DNA of 64,000 nt from Chryseolinea lacunae (GCF_016735595.1 NZ_JAERRB010000004.1:496001-560000); one strand, 5' to 3'. Positions 1 to 8,980 are shown, counted from the stretch's first letter. The notes: generated from the letters alone by a model not told the origin. A program made the numbers and translations.

Positions 1-1
1 C

Positions 2-754
2 CCTTTCTCGGTACAGGAAATTGCCGACGCCCTCAAAGGTGTTGACATCCCCGTGATGGTGAAGAACCCTATCAACCCCGACCTCGAGTTGTGGATCGGC
101 GCCCTCGAACGCCTCAACAAAGCCGGCCTCACCAAACTGGCGGCCATTCACCGCGGCTTCTCGTCGTTCGAAAAAGGTCCCTTCCGCAATGCGCCGATGT
201 GGGACATGGGCATCGAGTTGAAAACCCGCATTCCCGAGCTGGACATACTCTGCGATCCCAGCCACATTGCCGGCAACCGCGAGCTGATCTCGTTCATCTC
301 CCAAAAAGCGCTTGACCTCGACATGGCCGGTCTCATGATCGAAGCCCACATCAACCCCGATGCTGCGTGGAGCGATGCCAAACAACAGGTAACGCCCGCC
401 AACCTTGCCAAAATCATCGACGGCCTGGTGGTGCGCACCGTGTCGTCAGACAACAAGACGTTCAAGGATACCCTCAGCATCCTGCGCGAGCAGATCGACC
501 AGCTCGACGACGAAATCATGTCGAAGATGGCGGCTCGTATGAAAATATCGGAGAAGATCGGCCAGTACAAAAAAGAAAACGGCGTCACCATTTTGCAGGT
601 GAACCGCTGGGAAGAGATCATCCAAACCCGCATCACGCTGGGCAAGGCCATGGGCCTCAACCCCGACTTCACCACCGATTTGTTGAAACTCATTCACCAG
701 GAGTCCATCCAAATCCAGACCAAGGTGATGAACAAAGTGGAAGAGCGCGTTTAA
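2..754 (+). CDS. Bifunctional DAHP synthase / chorismate mutase, 3' part (5' end outside window)
   Basis: The reading frame is open from base 2, so the start lies upstream of the window. The first ~145 residues match the C-terminal half of a class I-beta (KDO8P-like) DAHP synthase; the stretch around LCDPSHIAGNR is a conserved active-site loop of that fold. After a short linker, roughly the last 90 residues form an all-helical AroQ-type chorismate mutase (REQIDQLDDEI, KISEKIGQYKKEN). The product would condense PEP with erythrose-4-phosphate and convert chorismate to prephenate, joining entry and exit of the shikimate route toward Phe/Tyr. This fusion is common in Bacteroidota. A strong terminator follows the stop. 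Confidence 0.88.
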   Translation, partial: PFSVQEIADALKGVDIPVMVKNPINPDLELWIGALERLNKAGLTKLAAIHRGFSSFEKGPFRNAPMWDMGIELKTRIPELDILCDPSHIAGNRELISFISQKALDLDMAGLMIEAHINPDAAWSDAKQQVTPANLAKIIDGLVVRTVSSDNKTFKDTLSILREQIDQLDDEIMSKMAARMKISEKIGQYKKENGVTILQVNRWEEIIQTRITLGKAMGLNPDFTTDLLKLIHQESIQIQTKVMNKVEERV

Positions 755-783
755 TCTCCGACACCGACATTCGTTTTAAAACA

Positions 784-820
784 AAAACCCCTCTTTTCTT
801 ACAGAGGGGTTTTATTTTTT
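784..820 (+). terminator. Intrinsic terminator after the DAHP synthase-chorismate mutase gene
   Basis: Perfect 11-bp inverted repeat AAAACCCCTCT / AGAGGGGTTTT (784-794 and 803-813) with an 8-nt loop, followed by a T-rich tract. It starts about 30 nt after the stop codon at 754. Confidence 0.85.
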
Positions 821-879
821 AGTTCGGGTGCCAAAAGCATGAGACTATTTTTTTTACTTTCGGTACGCTAATACGTTAT

Positions 880-984
880 ATGAATCGTTTCTTGTTGTCG
901 ATCGCCGGCCTTCTGATCGGTTTCACCATTCTCCGGGCATCACCGTCGGCAACGTTTCGTTTTAACAGAGCCAAACATGACTAG
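880..984 (+). CDS. Possible 34-residue hydrophobic leader peptide overlapping the next start
   Basis: A short ATG frame (begins MNRFLLSIAGLLIGFTIL) ends at TAG 982-984, five bases after the ATG (977) of the downstream transglutaminase gene begins, so the two reading frames overlap by eight bases. The peptide has a basic N-terminus and a hydrophobic core like a signal peptide. It could translationally couple to the next gene or be accidental. No homolog is recognised; only position and composition support it. Confidence 0.22.
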   Translation: MNRFLLSIAGLLIGFTILRASPSATFRFNRAKHD

Positions 985-2911
985 AACAATCTTTGCCAGT
1001 TTCACTATCGCCGTGTGTGTGGTTGCTTCGGCAAGCGCGCAAAATTCGGATCTCTATAAAAGCCTGAAGGAAAAATTTCCCGACGACCCCGCCGTGTTTG
1101 TGACGCGCGAAGAAACCGTGACCCTGCAACTGAAAGAAGACTCGCTGCTGGTGTTTTCGGATGTGTCGGAAGATATTTTGCACCTGAAAGAACAAAGCGA
1201 AGTCTACTCGTCGGGCCGTGTCTACGGTTCACACTTCAACCAGGTGAAAGACATCAAAGCCAAAACGCTGGTGTGGGACAGAAGCCGCTACAAGGAAATG
1301 AACGTGTCGGATTTCAAAAAGAACAGCGACCGCGATGCCGGTGTGTTTTATGACGACTCCTACTATTATTCCTTCAACTATCCGTCGGTGTCGAATGGAA
1401 ACCGCACCCAGCTGCAATACCGCTCCACGCTGAAGGATGTTAAATTTCTGCCGGGTTTTATTTTCTCCACCTACCTGCCACAAGGAAAAACAGCGTATGT
1501 GATCAAGACCAGCCCGCAGGTAGATTTGTTCTACGAAGTATTGAATGATGCGGCGGGTCTCATAAAATTCAGAAAGTACGACAAGGGCGGATTTCGTTAT
1601 TATGAGTGGACCGCCACCAACCTGCCGGCCCGTCGCAGCGAAGACAGTAGCCCGTCCGTGCGCTATTATGCCCCGCACCTCGTCACCTATGTGAAGTCGT
1701 ATGAGACGAAGAAAGGCAAAGTGAATGTGCTCGGCAATCTCGACGATCTTTATCATTGGTACTATAGTTTTGTGAAGGACCTCAATGCCGACACATCGCC
1801 CGAGCTGGTGGCTGTGGTGGAGAAGATCAAAGCACAAAGCAAGACGGAGAAAGACGTGGTGCGCGGCGTGTTCTATTGGGTGCAGGACAACATTCAATAC
1901 ATCGCGTTCGAGGAAGGCATGCGCGGCCTCATTCCGCACCACGCCAACTATGTGTGCGACAAACGCTACGGCGATTGCAAAGACATGGCCAACCTCATTG
2001 TGAACATGCTGCACCTGGCGGGCGTAAAAGCCTATCACACCTGGATCGGCACACGCGACCTTCCTTACAAATACACACAAGTGCCCACACCGCTTGTAGA
2101 CAATCATATGATCGCGACCTATGTGGCCGCCGATGGTCAATACTATTTTCTCGATGCCACCAGCGACCACACGCCGTTTGGTTTGCCATCGTCTATGATT
2201 CAGGGCAAAGAAGCCCTGGTGGGCATCGACAAGGATCACTATGAAGTGAAGGTGGTTCCGGAAATTGCCAAAGAAAAAAATCTCACGTCCGACTCCGTGT
2301 CCATCAAGCTGGACGGCAATCAGATTGTGGGCACGGGCAAAAGCGCCTTGCAGGGCTATGCAAAAGTGTTTGGTGGCTATGAACTGGACCGCGCCGAAAA
2401 AGATGATGTGCGCCGCTATGTGACGCGACTCGTGGGCAAGGGCAGCAATAAATTTTATCTCGACGACTATAGCGTGACCAATCAAAACGACCGCGAGCGT
2501 CCCACCCGCGTAGGCTACAAGTTTCGCATCGGCGACTATTTTCAAAAAATCAGCGACGAACTTTACATCAACCTGAACCTGAACAAAGACTACTACAACG
2601 CTTTCATCAACGTGGCCCTGCGCCAGACACCGAAAGAGAACGACTATAAATACGAGAAGCTGGAGTTTTGCGAACTGGCCATCCCTGCCGACTATGAGGT
2701 GGAATATCTTCCACCCAATGCCAAGCTCGACGGCGACCTGGTGGGCTTCGAGGCCCGCTACGAAAAACAGCCCGGTAAAATCCTGTTCACAAAAACATTC
2801 TACATCAACTACCTCCTGCTGCAACCGGCCCAGTTCGAACGGTGGAATGAAGCGATCAAAACCCTGAGCGAGGCCTATAAGGAATCGATTATCCTGAAAA
2901 AGAAATTATAA
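977..2911 (+). CDS. Secreted DUF3857 / transglutaminase-like domain protein (intact triad)
   Basis: The 644-residue protein begins with a signal peptide (MTRTIFASFTIAVCVVASASA). An N-terminal DUF3857 beta-domain is followed by a transglutaminase-like cysteine peptidase fold and a C-terminal beta-rich domain. The catalytic triad is complete: Cys334 in YGDCKD, His377 in DNHMIATY, Asp393 in YFLDATSD. The family is widespread in Bacteroidota, exported, with substrates mostly unknown; peptide or isopeptide bond chemistry is inferred from the fold. The next gene downstream, about 100 nt away, encodes a paralogue that has lost the triad. The ATG at 977 is chosen because it gives a perfect signal peptide. 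Confidence 0.85.
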   Translation: MTRTIFASFTIAVCVVASASAQNSDLYKSLKEKFPDDPAVFVTREETVTLQLKEDSLLVFSDVSEDILHLKEQSEVYSSGRVYGSHFNQVKDIKAKTLVWDRSRYKEMNVSDFKKNSDRDAGVFYDDSYYYSFNYPSVSNGNRTQLQYRSTLKDVKFLPGFIFSTYLPQGKTAYVIKTSPQVDLFYEVLNDAAGLIKFRKYDKGGFRYYEWTATNLPARRSEDSSPSVRYYAPHLVTYVKSYETKKGKVNVLGNLDDLYHWYYSFVKDLNADTSPELVAVVEKIKAQSKTEKDVVRGVFYWVQDNIQYIAFEEGMRGLIPHHANYVCDKRYGDCKDMANLIVNMLHLAGVKAYHTWIGTRDLPYKYTQVPTPLVDNHMIATYVAADGQYYFLDATSDHTPFGLPSSMIQGKEALVGIDKDHYEVKVVPEIAKEKNLTSDSVSIKLDGNQIVGTGKSALQGYAKVFGGYELDRAEKDDVRRYVTRLVGKGSNKFYLDDYSVTNQNDRERPTRVGYKFRIGDYFQKISDELYINLNLNKDYYNAFINVALRQTPKENDYKYEKLEFCELAIPADYEVEYLPPNAKLDGDLVGFEARYEKQPGKILFTKTFYINYLLLQPAQFERWNEAIKTLSEAYKESIILKKKL

Positions 2912-3014
2912 TCTTCTTCCGTTCGAAAACAATGACGGGGGAAGTTTACGTTATGCTAAGAAGCTTGCCTGATGACTATTTTGTAAATTCAACTCTCAAA
3001 AAAAATACAGTGAA

Positions 3015-4973
3015 ATGATGAAGGTGATAAACGTATACGTGTTCGTGCTGGTGTGCCTGACGGGTGTGAAAGCGTGGGCCAACGAATTCAAGCCCTATGA
3101 ATGGGAGAAGGACCGGAAACGCTATGTGCTTGCCGAGAAGGATGCTGCATTGTCGGAAGTGATTCTCAAACAACACGCGCAGTACGACTATGTGCTGAAG
3201 GAAAATGAATTTTTGATGTACTCCACCGTTCATCGCATCGTGTATGTGAACAACAGCGAGGCCGTGCAGAAACACAATCGCATTGTGATCTCCATGAACA
3301 GCACGCTGGAACTGCTGGATGTGAAAGCCCGCGCCATCAACAAAGACGGCAAGGCGGTGTATTTCGATAAAACCAACCTGAAGGAACTGAAAGACGAAAA
3401 CAGCGGAAACGCCTATAAGATCTTTGCCATAGAAGGCATTGAGCTTGGCAGCGAGATTGAATATTACTTTACCCGCAAAATGACGGCGAACCTGTTCGAT
3501 CGCGCCTTCATGCAATTTGATGCACCCATCAAGGAAAATTCTTTTCTGCTCACCAGCCCCGGGCACTTGCGGTTTGATTTCAAATCGTACAACAATTTTC
3601 CGGAAGTAAAGAAAGCAGAGAACGATGTGCTGAACACCTACACCGCCGAAATGAAAGACGTGCCGGCGCTGAAGAAGGAACCGTTCTCCTATTTCACGCC
3701 CAATCGCAAGCGCATCGAATTTAAACTCGCCTACAACGTGGGACGCTCGCAAGAACGTTTGTATACGTGGGACGAAGCGGCCAAAACATTTTATAAAATG
3801 CTGGTGACACTTTCGAAAGAAGACGATAAGGCCATCGATAAATTTATCAAGACCCTGGGCGACAACCCTGCGCATAAACTGGAAGACCGCATCAAAAATG
3901 TGGAAACCAAAATCAAGACCACCATCCAGGTGAACAAGGAAGGCGACAGCGAATCGCTCAACCAGGTTGAGAGTATTTTGAAAGTGAAGCTGGCGTCGCA
4001 CCAGGGCATGACACGCCTGTTTGTGGCGGTGTTCGATAAATTGAAAATCAATTGCCAGCCCGTCATCACCTGCAGTCGCGAGAATGTGAAGTTCGACGGC
4101 TCGTTCGATTCGTGGTCGTTTCTCGATGACTATGTGTTGTTCTTCCCCGACACACGCGGCTTTCTGGAACCTTACAGTTTTGAATTCCGCTATCCGCTCA
4201 TCCAGCCCGACTTCACGGCCACACAAGGATTGTTTATGGAGCCCGTGGTGAATGGTGCAGAGAAATCGGCGTCGTCGTCGATCGGTGAAATTCCGGCCAC
4301 CGACTATGCGGTGAACCAGGACAACCTCGACATCGACGTGATCTTTACCGAAGACCTTGCGGCCAACAAGATCCGGCAGAAGCGTGACTTCGGTGGCTAC
4401 AACGCCGCGCTGTTCACACCTTACTACGATCTGATTCCCGCCAACGAGCGCGTGAAGATGATCGAAGAACTCACCAAACAAACCGCACCCGACGCTGCTA
4501 TCAGCACCTGGAAAGCCAGCCCCTTGCCCGGAGCCAACGCCGGAAATTTTCTGGTGGACGTTGACTTTGTGTCGAACCATTTTGTGGAAAAAGCCGGCCC
4601 GCGCATTTTGTTTAAAGTGGGTGAGCTCATTGGTCCCCAGATCGAAATGTATCGCGACGACGAACGCACCACCGTAGTGGAGAATGAATATAACCGGAAG
4701 TATGATCGCAAAATCCGCGTGCACATTCCCAAAGGCTACCAGGTGAAAAACCTCAACGACTTGAAAATCGACATCGCCTATCGCAACCGCGACTATGTGC
4801 CCTACATGTTCAAATCAGACTACACGGTGAAAGACGATGTGGTGGAGGTGACCATCGTGGAATATTATAAAGAAATCTATGCACCCCTGACGCGCTACGA
4901 AGACTTCCGCAAGGTGGTGAACGCCGCGGCCGACTTCAACAAGATCACGCTGGTGCTGGAGAAAAAGAGCTAG
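3015..4973 (+). CDS. Secreted DUF3857 protein with degenerate transglutaminase domain
   Basis: The 652-residue protein has a signal peptide (cleavage after about ...VKAWA) and the DUF3857 domain (residues ~60-220), then a transglutaminase-like region that lacks catalytic residues. Where the paralogue has YGDCKD this one reads SHQGMTRLF (~residues 325-333), and the NH pair is replaced by SW before SFLDDYVLFF; only the Asp (FFPDTRG) remains. It is therefore probably a structural or binding pseudoenzyme. It lies directly after its active paralogue on the same strand, suggesting a functional pair. ATG codons at 3015 and 3018 are both possible starts. Confidence 0.78.
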   Translation: MMKVINVYVFVLVCLTGVKAWANEFKPYEWEKDRKRYVLAEKDAALSEVILKQHAQYDYVLKENEFLMYSTVHRIVYVNNSEAVQKHNRIVISMNSTLELLDVKARAINKDGKAVYFDKTNLKELKDENSGNAYKIFAIEGIELGSEIEYYFTRKMTANLFDRAFMQFDAPIKENSFLLTSPGHLRFDFKSYNNFPEVKKAENDVLNTYTAEMKDVPALKKEPFSYFTPNRKRIEFKLAYNVGRSQERLYTWDEAAKTFYKMLVTLSKEDDKAIDKFIKTLGDNPAHKLEDRIKNVETKIKTTIQVNKEGDSESLNQVESILKVKLASHQGMTRLFVAVFDKLKINCQPVITCSRENVKFDGSFDSWSFLDDYVLFFPDTRGFLEPYSFEFRYPLIQPDFTATQGLFMEPVVNGAEKSASSSIGEIPATDYAVNQDNLDIDVIFTEDLAANKIRQKRDFGGYNAALFTPYYDLIPANERVKMIEELTKQTAPDAAISTWKASPLPGANAGNFLVDVDFVSNHFVEKAGPRILFKVGELIGPQIEMYRDDERTTVVENEYNRKYDRKIRVHIPKGYQVKNLNDLKIDIAYRNRDYVPYMFKSDYTVKDDVVEVTIVEYYKEIYAPLTRYEDFRKVVNAAADFNKITLVLEKKS

Positions 4974-4990
4974 AAGCCATTCGGCCAAAG

Positions 4991-5050
4991 AAAAAACTCA
5001 GAACACATAAGCACCCGAAGCGGTGACGTGTGGTGTTCTGAGTTTTTTTG
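4991..5050. terminator. Bidirectional terminator between convergent genes
   Basis: A 12-bp perfect inverted repeat, AACTCAGAACAC (4995-5006) and GTGTTCTGAGTT (5033-5044), is flanked by A6 on the left and T7 on the right, so it can stop transcription from both sides. The left arm overlaps the stop codon and 3' end of the L,D-transpeptidase gene. Confidence 0.85.
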
Positions 5051-5723
5051 TTTTTTCAAAGTCGTCGTAGATCGGTTTCAGGTTCTCCCAAAAGCTGATC
5101 GTGGAGGCCTCGCGGAAATTCTGCTTTAAAGATATGAGTGCATCGGCGGTAAGTTTCGAAGGGAAGATGTGAACCGGAATGTTTTCCTGCCCGCCCTGGC
5201 GCGCTTCAACCGCCAGCACATACAACTCTTTTATCTTATCGTCGGTGAGGGGAATGCAGCCCACGGTCACACAGTTTCCATGAATGTAGATGTCGCTTCC
5301 TGGCTTTTGTTTGTCGCCTAAAATTTTGTCGGACGCATTCGGGTAGTTGATGCCCAGCGACAGGTAGAAGTTGCTGTTGGGATTAAAATGTTCGATGTGA
5401 TAGACGCCCTCGGGAATTTGCCCGTCGCCTTCCCGTCGCTTGGGCCCGGGTGTGCCCGAGGTGGCGCAGAAAGGGTAGGTGTGCAGCAAGGCAAAGGTGT
5501 TGTGTCTGCGTTCTTTCACCCAAACTTCCACCACAGCTTCTTGTTTCAGGGCGCGGATAAAAAGTTGAAAACCGGCAAAGGCAATTTTTTTGTCACTGAA
5601 ATATTTTTTCACCACCGCTTCCTTTTCGTCATAGGCAGTCCTCACCCGCGCATACTTCAGTTGTTGTTCTTTGAAGGCGGGGGGAATGAGCAACGAAGTC
5701 ATGAGCAGCAAGAGTGTTTTCAT
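4998..5723 (-). CDS. YafK/ErfK-type L,D-transpeptidase-family protein
   Basis: The 241-residue protein carries a short hydrophobic export signal (MKTLLLLMTSLLIPPAF) and a YkuD catalytic domain. The signature is IHGNCVTVGCIPLTDD, in which His and the second Cys are the expected catalytic pair; this HG-C-x-x-x-GC form resembles the YafK (DpaA) subgroup rather than the SHGC form. Such enzymes make or cleave L,D-linkages to meso-DAP in peptidoglycan. Its ATG overlaps the stop of the MscS gene by 4 nt, so the two are co-translated. Substrate is not predictable from sequence. Confidence 0.82.
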   Translation of the reverse strand: MKTLLLLMTSLLIPPAFKEQQLKYARVRTAYDEKEAVVKKYFSDKKIAFAGFQLFIRALKQEAVVEVWVKERRHNTFALLHTYPFCATSGTPGPKRREGDGQIPEGVYHIEHFNPNSNFYLSLGINYPNASDKILGDKQKPGSDIYIHGNCVTVGCIPLTDDKIKELYVLAVEARQGGQENIPVHIFPSKLTADALISLKQNFREASTISFWENLKPIYDDFEKTKKLRTPHVTASGAYVF

Positions 5724-6787
5724 GCGGTGGTGGCGGGGATGTCTTTCGCCAGGAAAATGGTTTGCGAAGGATAGGCAAACTGGATGTTTTTTTCCTGGAA
5801 GGCTCGGTAGATGTTGAGGTTGATTTTCTGATGAATGTCGGCGTAGCGATTGTAGTCGGCGTTCTCTACGAAAAACACCACTTCATAGCGAAGGCTGTAG
5901 TCGCCATAGGTGAGGAAGTGCACGCGGTCGAGCGTGGTTTCGGGTTGTGCTTCAATTATTTTTTTGATGATCGATGGAATTTCTTCCAGCAGCGCGAGCG
6001 GCGTGTCGTAGACTACATTCAGGGTGAACACAATGCGTCTTCGTTCCATGCGCTTGAAGTTGTGGATGCGCGAGTTGGTGAGATCGCTGTTGGAGAACAC
6101 CAGCTGTTCGCCGGTCAAACTTTTGAGTCGCGTGGTTTTGATGCCGATGTGTTCCACGTTGCCTTTCTTGTCGTCGATCACAATGTAGTCGCCAATTTCG
6201 AAGGGACGGTCGAAGAAGATCACAAAGTAGTTGAACAAGTCGCCCAGAATGTTTTGCGCGGCCAACGCGATGGCGATACCGCCAATGCCCAGACCGGCAA
6301 TGATGGTGGTGACGTCGTAGCCCAGGTTGTCGAACAGGAACAGGATGCCCAGCGCCCAGATGATGATGTTGAGCAGGAGCATGACGCCTCCCAGCTGTTT
6401 CACTTTTTCTTCGCCCTGTTCCTGGCTGCGCACGCGCGACTGCAACATCAGCAACACCGTGGTGGAGATAAGGCGCAAGGCAAAATAGGTGACGGCCACG
6501 GCCACAGCAATCTCCAGAATGCGATCGGCCCTTGGCGAAAGCGTCAGGTATTTTGTGCCCGCATAAAGAATGATGAAGTTAAAAATGGGCAGCCCGAATT
6601 TTTCGAGACCGGTCACCACATAGTTGTCGAAGTTGGTCTCGGTTTTCTCCGACCATTTTTTCAGGCGGATAAGAATGATCTTCTTGAAGATGGCCAGCGC
6701 AGCCATGCCCACGAGAATCACGCTCGCGGCTATCAGATAGTCTTCTACAGTGTTGTTGAAATATTTTTGGCTCAAAAAATCTTCCAT
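5720..6787 (-). CDS. Small-conductance mechanosensitive channel (MscS family)
   Basis: From the preferred ATG at 6787 the product is 355 residues. Several N-terminal membrane segments precede the conserved pore helix and MscS beta domain: the glycine/alanine-rich stretch GIGGIAIALAAQNILGD corresponds to the TM3 packing helix, followed by FVIFFDRPFEIGDYI. Opens under membrane tension to release osmolytes. An upstream in-frame start at 6850 would add 21 residues (with a proline-rich stretch); the later ATG gives the usual family N-terminus. A palindrome (6866-6886) lies about 80 bp upstream, shared with the divergent kinase gene. Translationally coupled to the L,D-transpeptidase. Confidence 0.88.
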   Translation of the reverse strand: MEDFLSQKYFNNTVEDYLIAASVILVGMAALAIFKKIILIRLKKWSEKTETNFDNYVVTGLEKFGLPIFNFIILYAGTKYLTLSPRADRILEIAVAVAVTYFALRLISTTVLLMLQSRVRSQEQGEEKVKQLGGVMLLLNIIIWALGILFLFDNLGYDVTTIIAGLGIGGIAIALAAQNILGDLFNYFVIFFDRPFEIGDYIVIDDKKGNVEHIGIKTTRLKSLTGEQLVFSNSDLTNSRIHNFKRMERRRIVFTLNVVYDTPLALLEEIPSIIKKIIEAQPETTLDRVHFLTYGDYSLRYEVVFFVENADYNRYADIHQKINLNIYRAFQEKNIQFAYPSQTIFLAKDIPATTA

Positions 6788-6865
6788 ACGATTTGGAGGG
6801 GACGAGGGTTGAAGCTGTAAAAGTAAAAAAAAATGGAAGCAACTACGCACGAAGCCGGCCAGATA

Positions 6866-6886
6866 AACCCCCTGATTACGGGTGTC
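6866..6886. promoter_or_regulatory. Operator-like palindrome, copy 1 (mscS / kinase intergenic region)
   Basis: AACCCCC-TGATTAC-GGGTGTC, an imperfect version (5 of 7 in the right arm) of the AACCCCC-N7-GGGGGTT element found twice more at 8477-8497 and 8960-8980. It lies between the divergent MscS and histidine kinase genes. Binding by the neighbouring response regulator is inferred from its recurrence around that system only. Confidence 0.4.
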
Positions 6887-6976
6887 ATCGTGTGCGTGGA
6901 CTAAAAATTAAAACATCGGCCCCTTGTGAAGTGTCGATGCATATCGCTTACTTCCCGGCATGAAACGTTAGCACGC

Positions 6977-7750
6977 ATGGGCTACAATATTTTCATGATG
7001 GTGTCGCTGATTTCACTGCTCATAGTGTTGTTGGTCATGTATTATCTACACGCAGCGCGGCGCCAGGTGCGGGAAGATGCGCTGGTGAAAGAAAATGAAA
7101 AACTTCGTCAGATCTTAAAAGACCAACAGGAGTCGCTGGAGGAAGAGCGCATGCGCATCGGCCACGACCTTCACGACGATCTTGCTCAACTGTTGGCGGG
7201 CACACGTCTGGCCCTGGAAAACCTTCGCCTTGAACCTACACTCTCGGGCCGCAACAAAAGTCTCTTGCTGCGCATCGATCACGATTTGAACGACCTGCTC
7301 AACCGTGTGCAAAACATCATCTGGAACCTGGCACCCGAGTCGCTTCGCGAAAAAGGATTGTCGTATGTGCTCTGGAAAATGTGCGACCACCTCAAGGAGC
7401 TTCGCTCGTTCCACATCGAATTTCTGGAAACCGGAACAGTGAGCCGCATGGCCGACAATGTGGAGGTGACGCTCTTCCGCATCGTTCAGGAAATCGTGAA
7501 CAACGCCATGCGTCATTCGCTGGCCTGGAACATCAACATGAAAATCTACTGGTCGGAAAACTTTGTGAAAATTGAAGTGAAAGACGACGGCGTGGGCAAA
7601 GAACGCACCACGGGCGAGAAAAGAACCGGGCGCGGCCTCATCGGCATGAAACGCCGGGCCGAACTGATTGGCGCTACGGTTGCCAACGAGCCCATTCCCA
7701 AGGGAACATTGTTTGTGGTGACCTACTACTTTCCTGAATTGACTTCCTGA
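6977..7750 (+). CDS. NarL/DegS-type sensor histidine kinase
   Basis: With the ATG at 6977 the product has 257 residues: one N-terminal membrane helix (MGYNIFMMVSLISLLIVLLV), a coiled coil, a HisKA_3 dimerisation domain with phospho-acceptor in RIGHDLHDDLAQLL, and a HATPase_c domain with N-box IVNNAMRHS and G-box DDGVG plus GRGLIGMKRR. There is no extracellular sensor domain, so it probably senses through the membrane segment or a partner. It converges with a LuxR/NarL-type regulator whose stop is 7 nt away, its obvious partner. An in-frame upstream start at 6926 would add 17 polar residues and is less likely. Confidence 0.88.
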   Translation: MGYNIFMMVSLISLLIVLLVMYYLHAARRQVREDALVKENEKLRQILKDQQESLEEERMRIGHDLHDDLAQLLAGTRLALENLRLEPTLSGRNKSLLLRIDHDLNDLLNRVQNIIWNLAPESLREKGLSYVLWKMCDHLKELRSFHIEFLETGTVSRMADNVEVTLFRIVQEIVNNAMRHSLAWNINMKIYWSENFVKIEVKDDGVGKERTTGEKRTGRGLIGMKRRAELIGATVANEPIPKGTLFVVTYYFPELTS

Positions 7751-7756
7751 AAATGC

Positions 7757-8404
7757 CTACTGCGCCACAATGCCGTTGCTGAGCGCATAGTGAATGAGCT
7801 CGTAGGTGTTCTTGGTGTTTGTTTTCTTGATGATCTCCTTGCGGTAGTCTTCGATGGTGTATTCGCTGAGGAAAAGTTTTTCGGCAATGTCTTTTGTGCC
7901 CAGTCCCTGACACAACAACACAATGATTTCAAACTCGCGGGCCGACAGCTTGATGCGAGGTGGATGATGAATGCCGTCGGGCTTGGAGTGCAGCACAATG
8001 CTCACCTTCTCGTTATAGAAATGTTTGCCTTCCAGCACGGCGATGAGTGCGGTGTAGATCTCTTGCATGTGCGTGGTTTTCTTGAACAGGATGCCGGCCA
8101 CACCTGCCCGCAGCAGGTTAAAGATCATGGCTTCTTCGTCGAAGGCCGTGAGGGCAATGATGCGTGTGGAGAGCTTTAGCTTGTCGATGTACTCAATCAC
8201 TTCAAAGCCATCGACCACCGGCATGCGGATGTCGAGCAGCACGATGTCGATGGCGTGCTGGGCCAGCAGGGTCATGGCCAGCTGACCATTCTCGGCTTCG
8301 TGGATGGTTTTCACAAACTTTGTTTTCTCCAGCATGGCGCGCAGGCTTTCGCGCATAAACAACTGGTCGTCAGCAATAAGTACCGTAACTGTATTATGTT
8401 TCAC
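7757..8404 (-). CDS. NarL/LuxR-family response regulator
   Basis: 215 residues, GTG start. A receiver domain with phospho-acceptor Asp in VLLDIRMPVVDGFEVI is followed by a GerE/LuxR helix-turn-helix (LSAREFEIIVLLCQGLGTKDIAEKL...). Cognate to the kinase that converges on it. Its promoter is unusually clear: TTG at 8476-8478, 19-nt spacer, TATCTTTG at 8449-8456 (minus strand). The palindrome 8477-8497 covers the -33 element, suggesting autoregulation. Confidence 0.92.
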   Translation of the reverse strand: MKHNTVTVLIADDQLFMRESLRAMLEKTKFVKTIHEAENGQLAMTLLAQHAIDIVLLDIRMPVVDGFEVIEYIDKLKLSTRIIALTAFDEEAMIFNLLRAGVAGILFKKTTHMQEIYTALIAVLEGKHFYNEKVSIVLHSKPDGIHHPPRIKLSAREFEIIVLLCQGLGTKDIAEKLFLSEYTIEDYRKEIIKKTNTKNTYELIHYALSNGIVAQ

Positions 8405-8448
8405 CCTTCAACAGATTAAAAAATAAGAATACAATCCATCATCACCTT

Positions 8449-8478
8449 CAAAGATACCGTTGCTTTAGGGCTAATCAA
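8449..8478 (-). promoter_or_regulatory. Promoter of the response regulator gene
   Basis: Minus strand: -33 element TTG (8478-8476), 19-nt spacer, perfect -7 element TATCTTTG (8456-8449; consensus TAnnTTTG). Predicted start near 8442 leaves a leader of about 38 nt before the GTG at 8404. The -33 element is part of the palindrome at 8477-8497. Confidence 0.7.
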
Positions 8479-8497
8479 CCCCCTGCTGATGGGGGTT
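8477..8497. promoter_or_regulatory. Operator-like palindrome, copy 2 (overlaps regulator promoter)
   Basis: Perfect arms AACCCCC (8477-8483) and GGGGGTT (8491-8497) around TGCTGAT. It abuts and overlaps the -33 element of the response-regulator promoter. The arm plus T-tract could look like a plus-strand terminator, but no plus-strand gene ends here; promoter overlap favours an operator. Confidence 0.55.
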
Positions 8498-8959
8498 TTT
8501 CGAACGCCCCAAGGTTGCCGAAAACCACTTTGCCCATGTAGGCTCACGTGCATGTGCTTCATATTAAAGTTTTCAATAATGCCACCGGCGACTCCCGGCC
8601 GATGGTTGTGTCCCGGTGTGTGAAGTTCGGATATAAAAAGAACAACTCCCAGGCAAAATGTCCGTCCCAATCCGGAGGTCTGTAGGGCGCGGTACCAAAC
8701 GAAAACACAAAAGCCAACGCTTCGAAAGCGATGTGTTCTGATGGCGTTGGCAGGAGCAGCAATGATCCCGAGCATTTTGTGCGTATACGGCGTGGTTAGG
8801 GTCTTCTTTCTACGTAGTGAACCATCAGAAACGTCACGTAGCCAAGCGAAAGGAATCGAAGGGTTGAAATGAAATTGTAGCAACAACAAAAGGCATCGCA
8901 GTGCCATGGCGCCGACCCTCGGCAGGTGCCGTTGTGAGATGTGATACGTATTTTTTCTC

Positions 8960-8980
8960 AACCCCCTGATCCTGGGGGTT
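8960..8980. promoter_or_regulatory. Operator-like palindrome, copy 3
   Basis: Perfect arms AACCCCC (8960-8966) and GGGGGTT (8974-8980) around TGATCCT. It sits about 60 bp upstream of a possible plus-strand promoter (TTG 8994-8996, 21 nt, TATATTTA 9018-9025), a spacing compatible with activation. Confidence 0.5.

Noticed and set aside
1229-2824. Long minus-strand ORFs opposite the DUF3857, A2M and nuo genes
   Set aside because: They are shadows of high-GC3 coding sequence: His/Val/Phe-rich, no motifs, and fully overlap well-supported genes.
8477-8500. Palindrome followed by T5 as a plus-strand intrinsic terminator
   Set aside because: No plus-strand gene ends here; the kinase stop is 730 nt away and the element overlaps the -33 box of the opposite gene, so an operator is more economical. 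A dual role is possible.
8416-8961. 181-codon minus-strand ORF
   Set aside because: It starts on a TTG inside a palindrome, has no recognisable domain, contains out-of-frame protein-like sequence and no promoter.
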